Below, in pieces: positions 21,286 through 31,890 of a stretch of 64,000 nucleotides of DNA. How positions within the stretch are numbered: the first letter of the stretch is position 1; every line of letters starts with the position of its first letter. The DNA comes from Bidens hawaiensis (Eukaryota > Streptophyta > Magnoliopsida > Asterales > Asteraceae): positions 62,001-126,000 of the forward strand of contig JAIQDT010005806.1 in assembly GCA_021521415.1 (NCBI GenBank), read 5' to 3'. The notes under the pieces were generated by a model. That model saw only the letters and a list, made by a program, of their open reading frames with translations, made no database searches and was not told the origin of the DNA. The translations under genes were made by a program, and so were the position numbers.

Positions 21286-22136
21286 TTAACTTAATTTATT
21301 ACTATTTATAATAAATAAAAAAACTATGGACAAACCACAAAGTTTGTATAATAGCAAGTTACCTGAGGTAACACTAGTTGTTCCAGGTGGAGATTGATTA
21401 TCAGCTGGCACATTCGACGGGGCGACCCCGACCATATATACGCCTAGATTCTTGTACGGATCCGAAACGTTAAAATACCACATGCTGCAACCGGTCCCAA
21501 GAATCTCCCATCCAGTTCTATTCCCCACATACGATCTATGCGCCTGTAATCTATCCTCCAGACAATTTTGACAACTCAACTTACTCAAATCTCTTCCGCA
21601 CTGAGCCAAGCCATACCTTTTCCCATCCACCCCAACATCTACTTCAGCGGCTTGATACATTAACGGTTGATAAGGAACCGTGGCTGCTAAACCTTGCATC
21701 ATCGAAAACCCTTTTGAAAACACTGATGAGTCATCCAATCCTTCGTTTCCAAATGAAGAGGCTAAGGAGTTGCTCCATACTCCAACTATATTCTTGTTGG
21801 AGATTGTTGTGGTGCAGAAACTTTGTATCGATTCTAGTTCCGGGGATCCAAGGCATTCGTCAAACAAACCCGAGCCCATGGATGAGTTTAAACACTTGGC
21901 ACAAACATCTGAAGATATAGTAGCTTTACACTGAGAAACACCATAGACTTGGTCTGAGTTATTCCCTACACTTGAATAATAATATCCATCATGAAGAGGG
22001 GTATTTTTGGTAAGTAAATCCATAAGGAGTTTTTGTTTTTTTGGAAGGTGGTTGTACTTGTACTTGTGTTTGAGCATTGGCCATGGCTAGAACATGGCAT
22101 GAGCAAGAACAGTAATGTCAATAACATTATCAGCAT
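21286..22136 (-). pseudogene. DUF26 (Gnk2-type) cysteine-rich secreted or receptor-like protein, frameshifted after signal peptide
   Basis: The frame from 22077 encodes two DUF26 domains with C-x8-C-x2-C cores (CKATISSDVCAKC and CGRDLSKLSCQNC) and a hydrophobic C-terminus. The expected signal peptide (MLIMLLTLLFLLMPCSSHG) starts at ATG 22136 but is in another frame; one base appears to be missing in the A-rich stretch near 22030-22045. DUF26 proteins are secreted or membrane proteins at the cell surface and plasmodesmata; two-domain forms include CRRSPs, PDLPs and the ectodomains of CRK kinases. A possible splice donor (CAG then GTAACTTG near 21358) suggests this might be only the first exon of a CRK, whose remaining exons would lie beyond element B. 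Pseudogene, sequencing error or unrecognised short intron cannot be separated here. Confidence 0.75.
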
Positions 22137-22204
22137 GTTTTAAGTGTTTGATTGTGTCTCTAAGATGTATTACAAATGAATACTTCAAAAAACAATTTCC
22201 ACTG

Positions 22205-22213
22205 CTTTTATAA
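22205..22213 (-). promoter_or_regulatory. TATA box of the DUF26 gene
   Basis: On the minus strand TTTATAAAAG lies about 70 bases upstream of the signal-peptide ATG at 22136, a usual distance for a plant promoter. Confidence 0.5.
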
Positions 22214-22343
22214 ATCTACAAGTTTTAGTCAAAGGGAATACAAAATCATTAATAATTAAGTAAACGGAATAAAAAAGAATTAATAATTATGTAATTGCAG
22301 CATCCACTACTTGATCAATTCCTTGTACTAGCCAAATCATTAA

Positions 22344-22930
22344 GGGAAAATGACTAAAATAGCCATTCTGACCGCTCACGTTCCAAGACTAGCCATCTTT
22401 TCTCAAAATTAACCAAAACGGCGGGCCCGACTATAGTTAAAAAGTTATGATGGTTTTTGACTGTTTTCGAGGAGATATATGTAATATGGACATCCAAAAA
22501 CAGGCGGCCCGAAGGTATTTCAAAGTGCTTCCGTTGGACCGACGGTTTAGGTTGTGATGCCACCGATTTAGTTTGTGAGGACGTCGGTTTAGTTTGTGTC
22601 AATACCACTTTAGTTTGTGAGGCTGCCCGTTTAGATTATGAGGGTGACGAATTAAGACGAATTTTGACTAAAATGATAAACAGTCGGCCCGGTGGAAGCA
22701 CTTTGAAAAACTGTTTTGTTTTCTCGGATGTCCATATATCTCACCGGAAACAGTCAAAACCCGTTGGAATTTTTTAACTTTAGTCGGACACGCTTTTTTA
22801 TTAGGACGGGTAACTCTATTGTAATGATTCTAATTTTCGGCGGATAGCAGTCGAACCGACAGATTTTGGATAAAGAGGGGTTTTGTCATGGAATCGGAGT
22901 GGTTAAAATGGTCATTTTGGTCATTTTCCC
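22344..22930. mobile_element. Foldback MITE-like element, about 590 bp
   Basis: The ends are inverted: GGGAAAATGACTAAAAT at the left and the complement of GGGAAAATGACCAAAAT at the right. The inverted similarity continues inward (for example GACATCC and CAAAGTGCTTCC on both arms), so nearly the whole unit can fold. There is no coding capacity. No clear target duplication was found, so superfamily is open. Confidence 0.75.
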
Positions 22931-23079
22931 ATTGTTTAGTCAGCTGAATTAAAACTTGCATCATGTGCTTAATGATACATTCGTAGTTGTGCCAGATTAT
23001 AAAAATAGTATAAAGGTATTAGTGGGTGATGATTCATTATTTTATGCAAAGTCTTCTTCCTCTCTAAAGTAAACTACGT

Positions 23080-23081
<2 letters not shown>

Positions 23082-23118
<37 letters not shown>
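23082..23118. repeat. (AT)n microsatellite
   Basis: About 18 uninterrupted AT units. Confidence 0.98.
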
Positions 23119-23121
<3 letters not shown>

Positions 23122-24100
23122 TCTTATTACTAAAGGCTAAAACATGTTTATTATGTGAAGGGACAAAAACATGATGCATATTGATGGTGCCATTAGAACT
23201 AAGGAGGTCTAAACATAAGAAGACTAAGTTTGGTCAGTAGATTATATTATACTGCATGTTTACATATGATTTATAGTATAGTATATTAATGAACTAGAGT
23301 ATTTTATAATGACGCTGGGTAACCAAGTCCATCGTCTCCTGTTCTGGGATAACCTGCCGTCCGAAGGCCCACTGCAATAAACCCGGTCGAGATTAGATTT
23401 GAACTTGAGACTTTGCGGGATCCATCCCAAATCTTCACATCCCTCCTATGCCCGTTGAGAAGATGTTATTAAGTTTTTATGACAAAACTTGGGTTTTATG
23501 GATTTCTTGAAGAGTGATTGTCTACAATAAAGAAACAAAATGTGGCATGTACATCTACAATTTCTATACAATATGTAGAGTTGTTGTAAGTTGGTTTCAT
23601 GTATGTGTTGAACGAATTCGATTTCTTTTTCGTGGAATAAGCATAGGTAACTATACTTGTAGTAGGTATACTCATACATACAGTTACTGAGAGATTATTT
23701 ATCCTGTGAAGCCTCTGTAAACGATATTTTTAGTTTCGTTTTCTTTGTTTTGGTTTTTAGGAACAGTCAAAACTTTCACCGTATTAGAGATGTTCTTAGG
23801 AGTAACGTCTCAATATTTAAAACGTTTTTTATTCATTGTATCATGGGTTATTTAGAAGTTCACTTTTAAATTATTGTTTTGAGATGCTTGGAAAAGTTTT
23901 ACAGCACAAATATTTGGTGTATATAAAGAATAAACAAAAGCTTAGAAACCATGTATGTATACATATGAAAAGAAGACAAGTCGAGGGTCAAATGAGTCTA
24001 TTTTCTAAATAGTTCTTTAAGAGTTAGCGTAACTGCAATGGAGCGACTTTCTGGGTGATAATGGGCTACTTTCAGAAATAACCCACTCCCCCCTCCCTGG
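23119..24100. other. AT-rich intergenic DNA
   Basis: No gene recognised. A stretch near 23320-23460 (minus strand) reads like an old tRNA-derived SINE, with an AGTTCAAATCT B-box-like piece and phrases like GTGGGCCTTCGGACGG, but I could not define its ends. Confidence 0.4.
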
Positions 24101-24264
24101 TTGACAAGTGGGCGATAAGGATTAAGTGGGGGTGTATTTGCCGTATGTGTGTGTTAGACCCAACGCTATGGGGCGCGTTTGGTGGGTTTTTTTGGGCGCC
24201 GTGGGGCGCGGTCCAACAAAGGGCGCCGAAGGTTGGGTGGTTCCAATGGCTGGCGCGGTTTTGA
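24101..24264 (+). mobile_element. Left fragment of unit G (GC-rich MITE/Harbinger-like end)
   Basis: GC-rich text with GGCGC repeats (GGGGCGCG, GGGCGCCG) of the type found at the start of plant Harbinger-like units. Element C begins right after it. Its continuation is probably 45284 onward (AACGGCTAGTTT) and the ORF at 45434. The outer terminus was not resolved. Confidence 0.45.
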
Positions 24265-24269
24265 AAATT

Positions 24270-24646
24270 TGTTTTGGGCCTACTTTTGTGGTTTGAGCTT
24301 GTTTATATTTATTTCTTTGTATTTGGGCTTGGGTTTTGGGTATGCATGTAAACCGAGAACACTTATGTGTTCTCGGTGGGCTTGGTGTTGTTTGGGCCGG
24401 CCACTGATTGTTATCCCTATATATAGAGGTGTGATGTATAGGGTTATGGTTGTTCATTCTCATTATTGTCAAGTATTGTAAGTGCTTAAGCACCTGATGT
24501 ATTCTAATATATACGTGTGTTTTGAAGCAATTCCGCGCTGGTTTACTTGTTACTATTCGTGTTCTTGAATCACCGAGGATTGGTATTCCGCACCAATACT
24601 CGTTTGGTTGATATCATATTGTAGTGATCCAGATCCGGGACTTACA
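24270..24646 (+). repeat. Element C 5' LTR (377 bp) with promoter
   Basis: TGTTTTGGGCC to GGGACTTACA. A perfect 11-bp hairpin, ACCGAGAACAC (24352-24362) with GTGTTCTCGGT (24367-24377), lies 40 bases upstream of a TATA-like TATATATAG (24418-24426). A second hairpin near the end, ATTGGT (24579-24584) with ACCAAT (24592-24597), holds the loop ATTCCGC. Confidence 0.93.
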
Positions 24647-24648
24647 AT

Positions 24649-24660
24649 TGGTATCAGAGC
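24649..24660 (+). other. Element C primer-binding site (initiator tRNA-Met type)
   Basis: TGGTATCAGAGC two bases after the 5' LTR. Confidence 0.95.
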
Positions 24661-25276
24661 CTTTGACGAATTCAGGCTTGTTATTGTGATATCAACGGAT
24701 TCAAGATATCAAGTTTGGGTAGTTCTTATTGATTCCGGCGAAAGTGTGATCGGAGAAGAGGAAGTCTTATTTTTGGTTTGGATTGGATTCAATCTGGAAA
24801 CAAATCAAATTCCCTATTTTTCGAAAGTTTGTTACATCAAAATCTGGAAGGTTTAGGGATCTCGGCCAAAATCATCTTCTTGCTAAGTATAGTTTTCGGC
24901 TGTTCTTAGTTCTCGGCTGCTCTTAGTTCTCGGCTTCACCCTGTTCTCGGCTAGCACTGTGTTCTGTCAAGATCAGTTTTCGGCCAAAGAGTGTTCTCGG
25001 TCTTTTGATCTGGTCAACATACCTAGTTTTCGGTCAAACAGCTTATCCATACTTTGAGTTCTCGGTCAAAGGTGGTTTTCGGTCAAAGAACTGGTCAACG
25101 TTGGTGTTTTCGGTCAACATTTGTTTTCGGTCAAAGAATTAATCAACCTTCTTGGTTCTTGGTTTACGTATCTCAGTGTATTCAACCCAGACTGTTTGTT
25201 TGGGCTTTGCTTTCTTGGACTTATTAATTGGACCTAAAGTAAATCAGTAACAGTTTTGATACGGCCCAGTTAACAA
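24661..25276 (+). other. Element C 5' leader with TTCTCGG/TTTTCGG array
   Basis: Between 24858 and 25135 I count about twelve copies of T(T/C)(T/C)TCGG followed by C or T, often as TTTTCGGTCAA, all in the same orientation. The same heptamer forms the LTR hairpin arm. No frame of note. Confidence 0.8.
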
Positions 25277-28200
25277 ATGGCAGCAACTCAACCAACTCGT
25301 CACTTCACAATGAACTTGATTCAATCATGGGTACTGCTACACGTGTACCTCGTTTATTATCTCCTGAAGGGTTCAATAATTTCGTTTTAAACACTATGCC
25401 AAGATGAAAGACTCTAAAATTTGGAAAACCATCGTGAGAGGACCTCAAGTAATCACTTACCAAAGGGATGGATCAACTGAGGTCCTTATAAAGCCAGTTG
25501 CTCAATATGATGATGCTGATTTTGAAAAGTCCAAGAAGATGAGAAAGCTCTTTCAACTATCACTATGGCACTCACGCCCGATATTGCACTTCAGTTTAGA
25601 GAACTCCGATCGGCTAAAGAGTTGTGGGCCGCACTGATAGAAGTTTATGAGGGAAATGAGGATATGAAAAGAAGTCGTCAAGATCTACTGCGTCAGAAGT
25701 TTAATATGTTTAATCACGTTCTGGGAGAGACACTGGAATCTCAGCTTCAAAGGTTCATATCCCTTGCAACTGAAATGAGAACTGTTGGAATCTTTCTACA
25801 AACTTCAGAGATTAACAACAAGTTGGTGAACTCTCTTCCAAAGAATTGGGACATGCATGTTTCCGTCATTAAAAAGACCAAAGACCTTAACAGAATGAGT
25901 ATGACTGAGATGATTGCAACTATTAAGGCCTGCGATATGGATGATAAACAGCGGGCAATAAATTATGCTAGCTCTTATAGCACTGCTGGATATAATGTTA
26001 CTTCTAACAGTGCTCTCATGTCTCAAGATAGTTTCTAACTATTTAAGCCCTCTCAACTACCACCTGGAAACTTTCAGATGTTCTTGTCCACCCTCGGTCA
26101 ATCATCGTCATCAAATTCACCTAATCCAGCTCCAGTATTTTTTACCAAATCCGGTCAGTCAGTTAGTGATTCTGGAAAAACCACTTCCAGTGTAAACTCC
26201 AGCCAGATTCCTACTATACCTAAAGAAACTCAAGAAAATATTGCATTAATGGCAGGATTTATGAATTGTTACCATACGTTTCTGGCCGGAGACTTGGTCC
26301 AACCCATGGCTGCTATTGAATTTGATCAGATCCATCCTGATGATGTTGAAGAAATGGACATCGCGTGGCAAATTGCCATGGTGGTTTTCCGTGCTAAGAA
26401 GTTTACTAAAAGGACGGGTAGAAATAACTAGAACATGCCAAATAATCAAAAAGTGGGTTTTAACAAGGAGACTCTCAGGTGTTACAACTGTCATGAGCCG
26501 GGTCATTTTGCTCATGAATGCACCAATCCGGCTAAAGAGGGGAATACGGAAAGGGCCTTGGTTCCAGCTGGAAATGCTCGGGGTGAAGCTGGTGGTAGTT
26601 CAGGTAATGGGAAAGAGGTATGGTTGCTCAAACGTTCTCATGGGAAGGGCAGATGGCTGCGCTGAACATTGGAAATCAAACTGCTAATTTCGCAACAGTT
26701 GAAGAATCTGAAGAGGAAAACACTGCTGAGGAGAAGGTTAAGGAGCTCCAGTTTGCATACATGGCATTCACTTCTCCGGATTCATCTGAGGTACGTTTTC
26801 AACCATGTTCTTTGAATTGTGGTGAGAAAATAGAAATGTATAAACTTCATAATGACAGTCTAAGTAGAGATATGGAAAGAATAAAATCAGAGAGTTTTAA
26901 ACTTAAGAAAAATGAAAAGGGATTTCTAGACAAAATAGAATCTCTTAACAAAGACATTAAAAAACTTAAGTCTGATTTTAGTATAAAAAGTTGTCATCAC
27001 CTTGATGCCAAACAAGAAATCGTTGAATTAACTGCTAAACTGGAAGCCTCCAAGCTAGAAATCTTGAATATCACTAGCAAGTTTGAAAAGGCTGAACTTG
27101 ATTTTAAAAAATTTGATAGTTCCAGTAAAGTAGTTGATTCAATGATTGAAAATCAACTGTGGTGGAAAGAAAATGAAGGTGAAGGCATAGGATATAGTCA
27201 GGTTCCTCCACCATATAATCACAATTATGTTCCTACTCCTGTTACCAAAGAACAGGAAGAAAAAATAAAGGGTATGAAGTATGGTAAACCAGACAAAGGT
27301 GATGGAACCGGCTCTACTGATGCTGGTTCTTCTAATTTAAAGATGAACGATTTTAATGTCTCTACTTCATGTGCAGAAAGAGTTATTGTGAAGGAATGGA
27401 CTAATGAGGATGACGACCCGTGTTTTGATTTTGATAATAATGATGTTTCTTTAGAACTTCCTGTTTTGAATTCTGTTATTCCGACTGTTTGTGTGGGCTC
27501 TGTTTTAAAGAGCAAGGATTCTTGTGTGGTTGATTCGGTTGAAACTTTAAATTCTAATAATGTGATTTCTAATAAAAACAAAATTTCAAAAAATTCAAAA
27601 ACATCAGAAAAATATGTTGCACCTAAGTTTGTCAAGGAGGGATGCTCCAATGACAACCAAGGTGATAAGTTCAAAAGGCAAAATGTGAATTCTCGCAAAT
27701 CTAAACAAACTGGTCCACACAACCAGTCCAGACAAGGAGCTGCCCAGAGTGAATTTTTCATAAAACGCCAGACATGTTTTAACTGTGGCACTCTTGGTCA
27801 TATTGCCAGAAATTGTCCACATCGTCCGTACATTCCATACTACGGTTTTATCAAAGGAATATGCCGTATGTGCCTCATGATACATATAGGCAAGGGTTTA
27901 GACATTATTCGGCTAGTTCCTTTGACAATGATTGGAATCGAAACAAATCTGGCAGGTTTAGTCCTCATCAGACCAAACCCAACATGATCAAAAGAAGGGT
28001 TAGTAAAGGTGTTTCAAGATCAAAATCACATATAAACACTAACACTAGACCTAAACAGGAGAAGAAAACGGTTTCATCTAATAAGTCTCCGTCTCAGGCA
28101 CCGGAGATCATGACAACCATTCGTACTTATAATTCCAAATCTTTTAGACATAAATGGTTGCCTAAATCCCCGGCGAAAGCATCTAATCATTCTATTTTTG

Positions 28201-28295
28201 ATTATCAAAAGGATATGACATGGCAGTCTGTGACAAAAGTTGATGAGTCAGGGTCACCCAGTGTAAGTATGGACTGGGTACCAAAAACTAACTAA
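25277..28295 (+). pseudogene. Element C gag, two zinc knuckles around a coiled coil, several frameshifts
   Basis: ATG at 25277 (MAATQPTRHF). Frames change near 25310, 25410, 25565, 26040-26080 and 26430. The capsid-like UBN2 region is at 25404-26038, an acidic region at 26220-26400, the first CCHC knuckle (CYNCHEPGHFAHEC) at about 26480, a charged coiled coil at about 26820-27130, the conserved GIGYSQVPPPYNHNY at about 27187-27231, and the second knuckle (CFNCGTLGHIARNC) at about 27775. The last frame ends at TAA 28293-28295 after WVPKTN. Confidence 0.85.
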
Positions 28296-28303
28296 TCCCT
28301 CGT

Positions 28304-31300
28304 TTTGTGCAGGGACAGCTATGGAGGAATATCATCAGACCTTGGTATGTTGATAGTGGCTGTTCCAGGCACATGACAGGAGACATCACCCAACTACACA
28401 ACATTCAAACATTTAATGGTGGGTATATGTCCTTTGCGGGAGGAGAGAAATGAAAAATCACTCAAAAGGGTACTGTAAGTAACGGTGTGTTAAAATTTGA
28501 AAATGTTAATTTTGTTCCAGAATTGAAGCACAGTCTTTTATGTGTGTCGCAAATCTGTGACAAAGATTTTTCAACTCATTTTACTAAAAAGGAGTGCTTA
28601 ATTCTGAAATTGGGTATAATCATACCAGAAGAATGGATTCTTGTTCGATCACAACGAAAAGATAATGCTTACGTGATCGACATGAACCAAAATGTTCCCG
28701 ACGAAATTACATGCTTGTTTTCAAAAGTGTCGGAACATAATGCGATGCTTTGGCATCGTCGGCTTGGTCATGCTAATATTAAAAATCTAAATCGTCTTGT
28801 TTAAAACAATTTAGTGCGTGGTTTACCTATCAAAGATTTTGTGACTGTTGAAAAATGTGTGGCTTGCGATTTGGGAAAACATCATCGAAAATCTCATAAG
28901 CCTAAGTTAATTAATACCATCTCATCAGTCTTTCAGTTACTTCATATGGACCTCTTTGGGCCGGTTCATGTGTTAAGCTTGTCTCGCAGCTCTTATTGTC
29001 TAGTTATTACTGATGACTACTCACGTTTTACATGGGTATTTTTCTTGTCAAATAAGGGCGAAACTGCAGATCTGATCAAGAAATTTGTGGTATTAATGGA
29101 GAATCAACTGAACCTAAAGCTGAAAGGAATCAGGTGTGACAATTGGACGGAATTCAAGAATGCAGTTCTGAATCATTTTTACTCAGAAAAGGGGGTGCTT
29201 CGTCAGTACAGTGCTCCGCGGACGCCTCAACAAAATGGTGTCGCTGAAAGAAGAAACAGAACTTTCATCGAAGCAGCAAGAACGATGTTATGTGACTCTA
29301 AATTGCCACTGTTTTTCTGGGCTGAAGCCATTAATACGGCTTGTTACGTTCAGAACCGGGTGATAATCAACAAGTCAAAGATGAAGACTCCGTATGAGAT
29401 TGTTTATAGTCATCAACCCACTGTCGCACATTTCAGAGCTTTCGGGTGTCCATGCACATTGCTGAATCTAGAAACCACTCCAAAGTTTGGGGCCGCAGCA
29501 GATGAGTGTTATTTCGTTGGATATGCCGGTAATACAGCCTACAGGATTTACAACAAGTCTACCAAACAGATTATAGAGTCCTTTGAAGTTCGTTGGTTAG
29601 AAGAAAATGAAACTGATGCCCGTGTTGGTCCTGATTGGCTATTCGACTACAATGAATTCTTCAAGCCTTTTAATGTGGTTCCAGTCATCATCACCGACTC
29701 TCAAGGTGGTTCCACAGTGGAGATCACTCAAGACAACTCTCAATCATCATATTTCTCCGTCACTGGATGATGAGGTTATTGAGATGACTAGTGTTGCAAC
29801 CACAACCGACAATCAGCCTATCCAATCTTCAGAGACCGATCATTCACAACAAATCTCGTCTGAGAATACTGCAAACGTTGAGGGGGAGAGTTCCGTTCGT
29901 CAGATATTCGGGAGCACATTGTTTCCCGACGCCATTCCAGATGAATACGTTGCCAGCACCTCGTACTCTCACAGTACAGCAACGTCTGGATGGAAAAACC
30001 CCCTTACTGACTCCGGGGAGAACGTAACAAATCTTCAACCTAATTGTGATGTTTCTGATCATTCATTTCCTTCAAGAATTCAAAAGAATCACTTGATTGA
30101 GAACATCATAGGTCCCATTGAAGCGGGTGTGTCCACTAGAAGTCAGACCGGACACATAAACAGTTGTATGTTCTCTTGTTTTATATCTCAAATCGAACCA
30201 AAGAATGTTGAGATGGCTCTTTAAGAACCTAGTTGGGTTGATGCTATGCATAAAGAACTGAATCAGTTTGAGAAGTTGAAGGTAAGGAGATTGGTTAAAT
30301 TGCCAGAAGGAAAGAAAGTTCTTGATACAAGATGGGTTTTTAGGAACAAGCAAGATGACACCGGGGTTATTATTCGTAATAAGGCACGATTGGTAGTTCG
30401 TGGGTTTCACCAGGTTGAAGGGTTAGATTACACCGAAGTCTTTGCTCCAGTAGCTAGGCTTGAGGCCATTAGAATTTTTCCGGCATATGCATCATATATG
30501 GATTTTACAATCTATCAGATGGATGTTAAAACAACGTTTTTGTATGGTGAGGTCAAAGAAGAAATTTATGTCGATCATCCGCCGGGTTTCGTTGACTCTA
30601 AGAAGCCAAATCATGTTTACAAGTTAGACAAGGCTCTGTACGGGCTACATCAGGCTCCACGGGCGTGGTATGCTACACTGACCACGCACCTACTTGACCA
30701 CGGATACAAGCGGGGAACGATTGATCAAACTCTGTTCTGGAAAACTGTAGGAAAATATTTGATTCTGGTTCAGATTTATGTTGACGACATCATTTTCGGT
30801 TCCACCAGTGCTGACTTGTGCAAAGAATTTGAAGGCGTTATGAAGAAAAGATTTGAGATGAGTTCGTTGGGTGAAATGACAACATTTCTGGGGTTACAGG
30901 TTCGCCAAAGTCCAACGGGTATTCTGTTCAATCAAGGAAAGTACGTTGAAGATATGCTGGCTAAGTTTGAGCTTCAAGATTGCCAGAGTGCTAATACTCC
31001 AATGGTTGAAAGACCGCTTTTGTCATCTGATCCTGAAGGGAATCCCGTAGATCAGACATACTATCGATCGATGATCGGGTCTCTGATGTATCTCACAGCC
31101 AGTCGTCCCGACATAATGTTCGCATTCTGCCAATGTGCTCGCTTCCAGGCTAATCCTAAACTCTCTCATTTAATTGTTGTTAAACGTATTTTTAGATATC
31201 TGAAGGGACAACCGAAGTTAGGTCTTTGGTATCCCAAGCAATCAGAATTTGATCTTTATGCTTTTGCTGATAGCAATTATGGTGGAGATGACATTGACAG

Positions 31301-31724
31301 GAAATCCACATCAGCTGGCTGCCAGTTTCTCGGAGATCGGCTCATTTCATGGCAGTGTAAGAAACAACAAACAGTGTCTACTTCGACAGCCGAAGCAGAG
31401 TATGTTGCTGCGTCCGCTTGCTGTTCTCAGGTTATCTGGATGCAAAATCAGTTGCTGGATTACGGTTTGGAATTTCTTGACACTCCTATCTTCTGTGATA
31501 ATGATGCAGCCATTGCTATTGTGAAAAACCCAGTCCAACATTCTAAAACCAAGCACATTGATATTAAAATTCATTTTATTCGTGACTTTTTCAATCGAAA
31601 GTTGATTCATCTTGAACAGGTCCACACAGATAATAACGTGGCGGACTTATTTACAAAACCGGTCGGAACAGCAAAATTTAATGTGCTTGTGAGTTTTCTT
31701 AAAATGCTACGGTTTGAGGATTGA
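28304..31724 (+). pseudogene. Element C pol: protease, integrase, RT, RNase H
   Basis: The pol frame (FVQGQLWRN) leads into the protease site YVDSGCSRHMTGD near 28350, then a TGA at about 28451, the HHCC finger (LWHRRLGH ... CVACDLGK), a TAA at 28802-28804, the integrase core (MDLFGP, RCDNWTEF with W where G is usual, NGVAERRNRT), a frame change near 29770, TAA at 30222-30224, then an open RT/RNase H frame to 31724 with [26 protein letters not shown]. The RT/RH half is the best preserved pol segment in C. Confidence 0.9.
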
Positions 31725-31770
31725 GTCTTTTTGGGGATAAATTTGTACTTTTGTTTAGTTTTTGCACAAA

Positions 31771-31781
31771 TTTAGGGGGAG
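31771..31781 (+). other. Internal polypurine-tract-like sequence just after pol (element C)
   Basis: TTTAGGGGGAG lies 47 bases after the RNase H stop, where the true polypurine tract of an ordinary copia element would be. The functional tract of C is 13 kb further on at 44889-44903 (about 5 kb without element D). Confidence 0.5.
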
Positions 31782-31890
31782 AAAAATCAAAAATACAAAA
31801 ATAGTGTGTGTGCGTTGAAAAATCAATCAAAAAGACAAAAATAGTGTGTGCGTTGAAAAATCAAAATGTCAAAAATAGTGTGTGTGTGTT
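31781..31890 (+). repeat. Three tandem 36-38-bp repeats
   Basis: Units at 31781-31816, 31817-31854 and 31855-31890, each GAAAAATCA..., ending ATAGTGTGTG-TGTT or CGTT. They start at the end of the internal polypurine-like tract. Confidence 0.9.
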
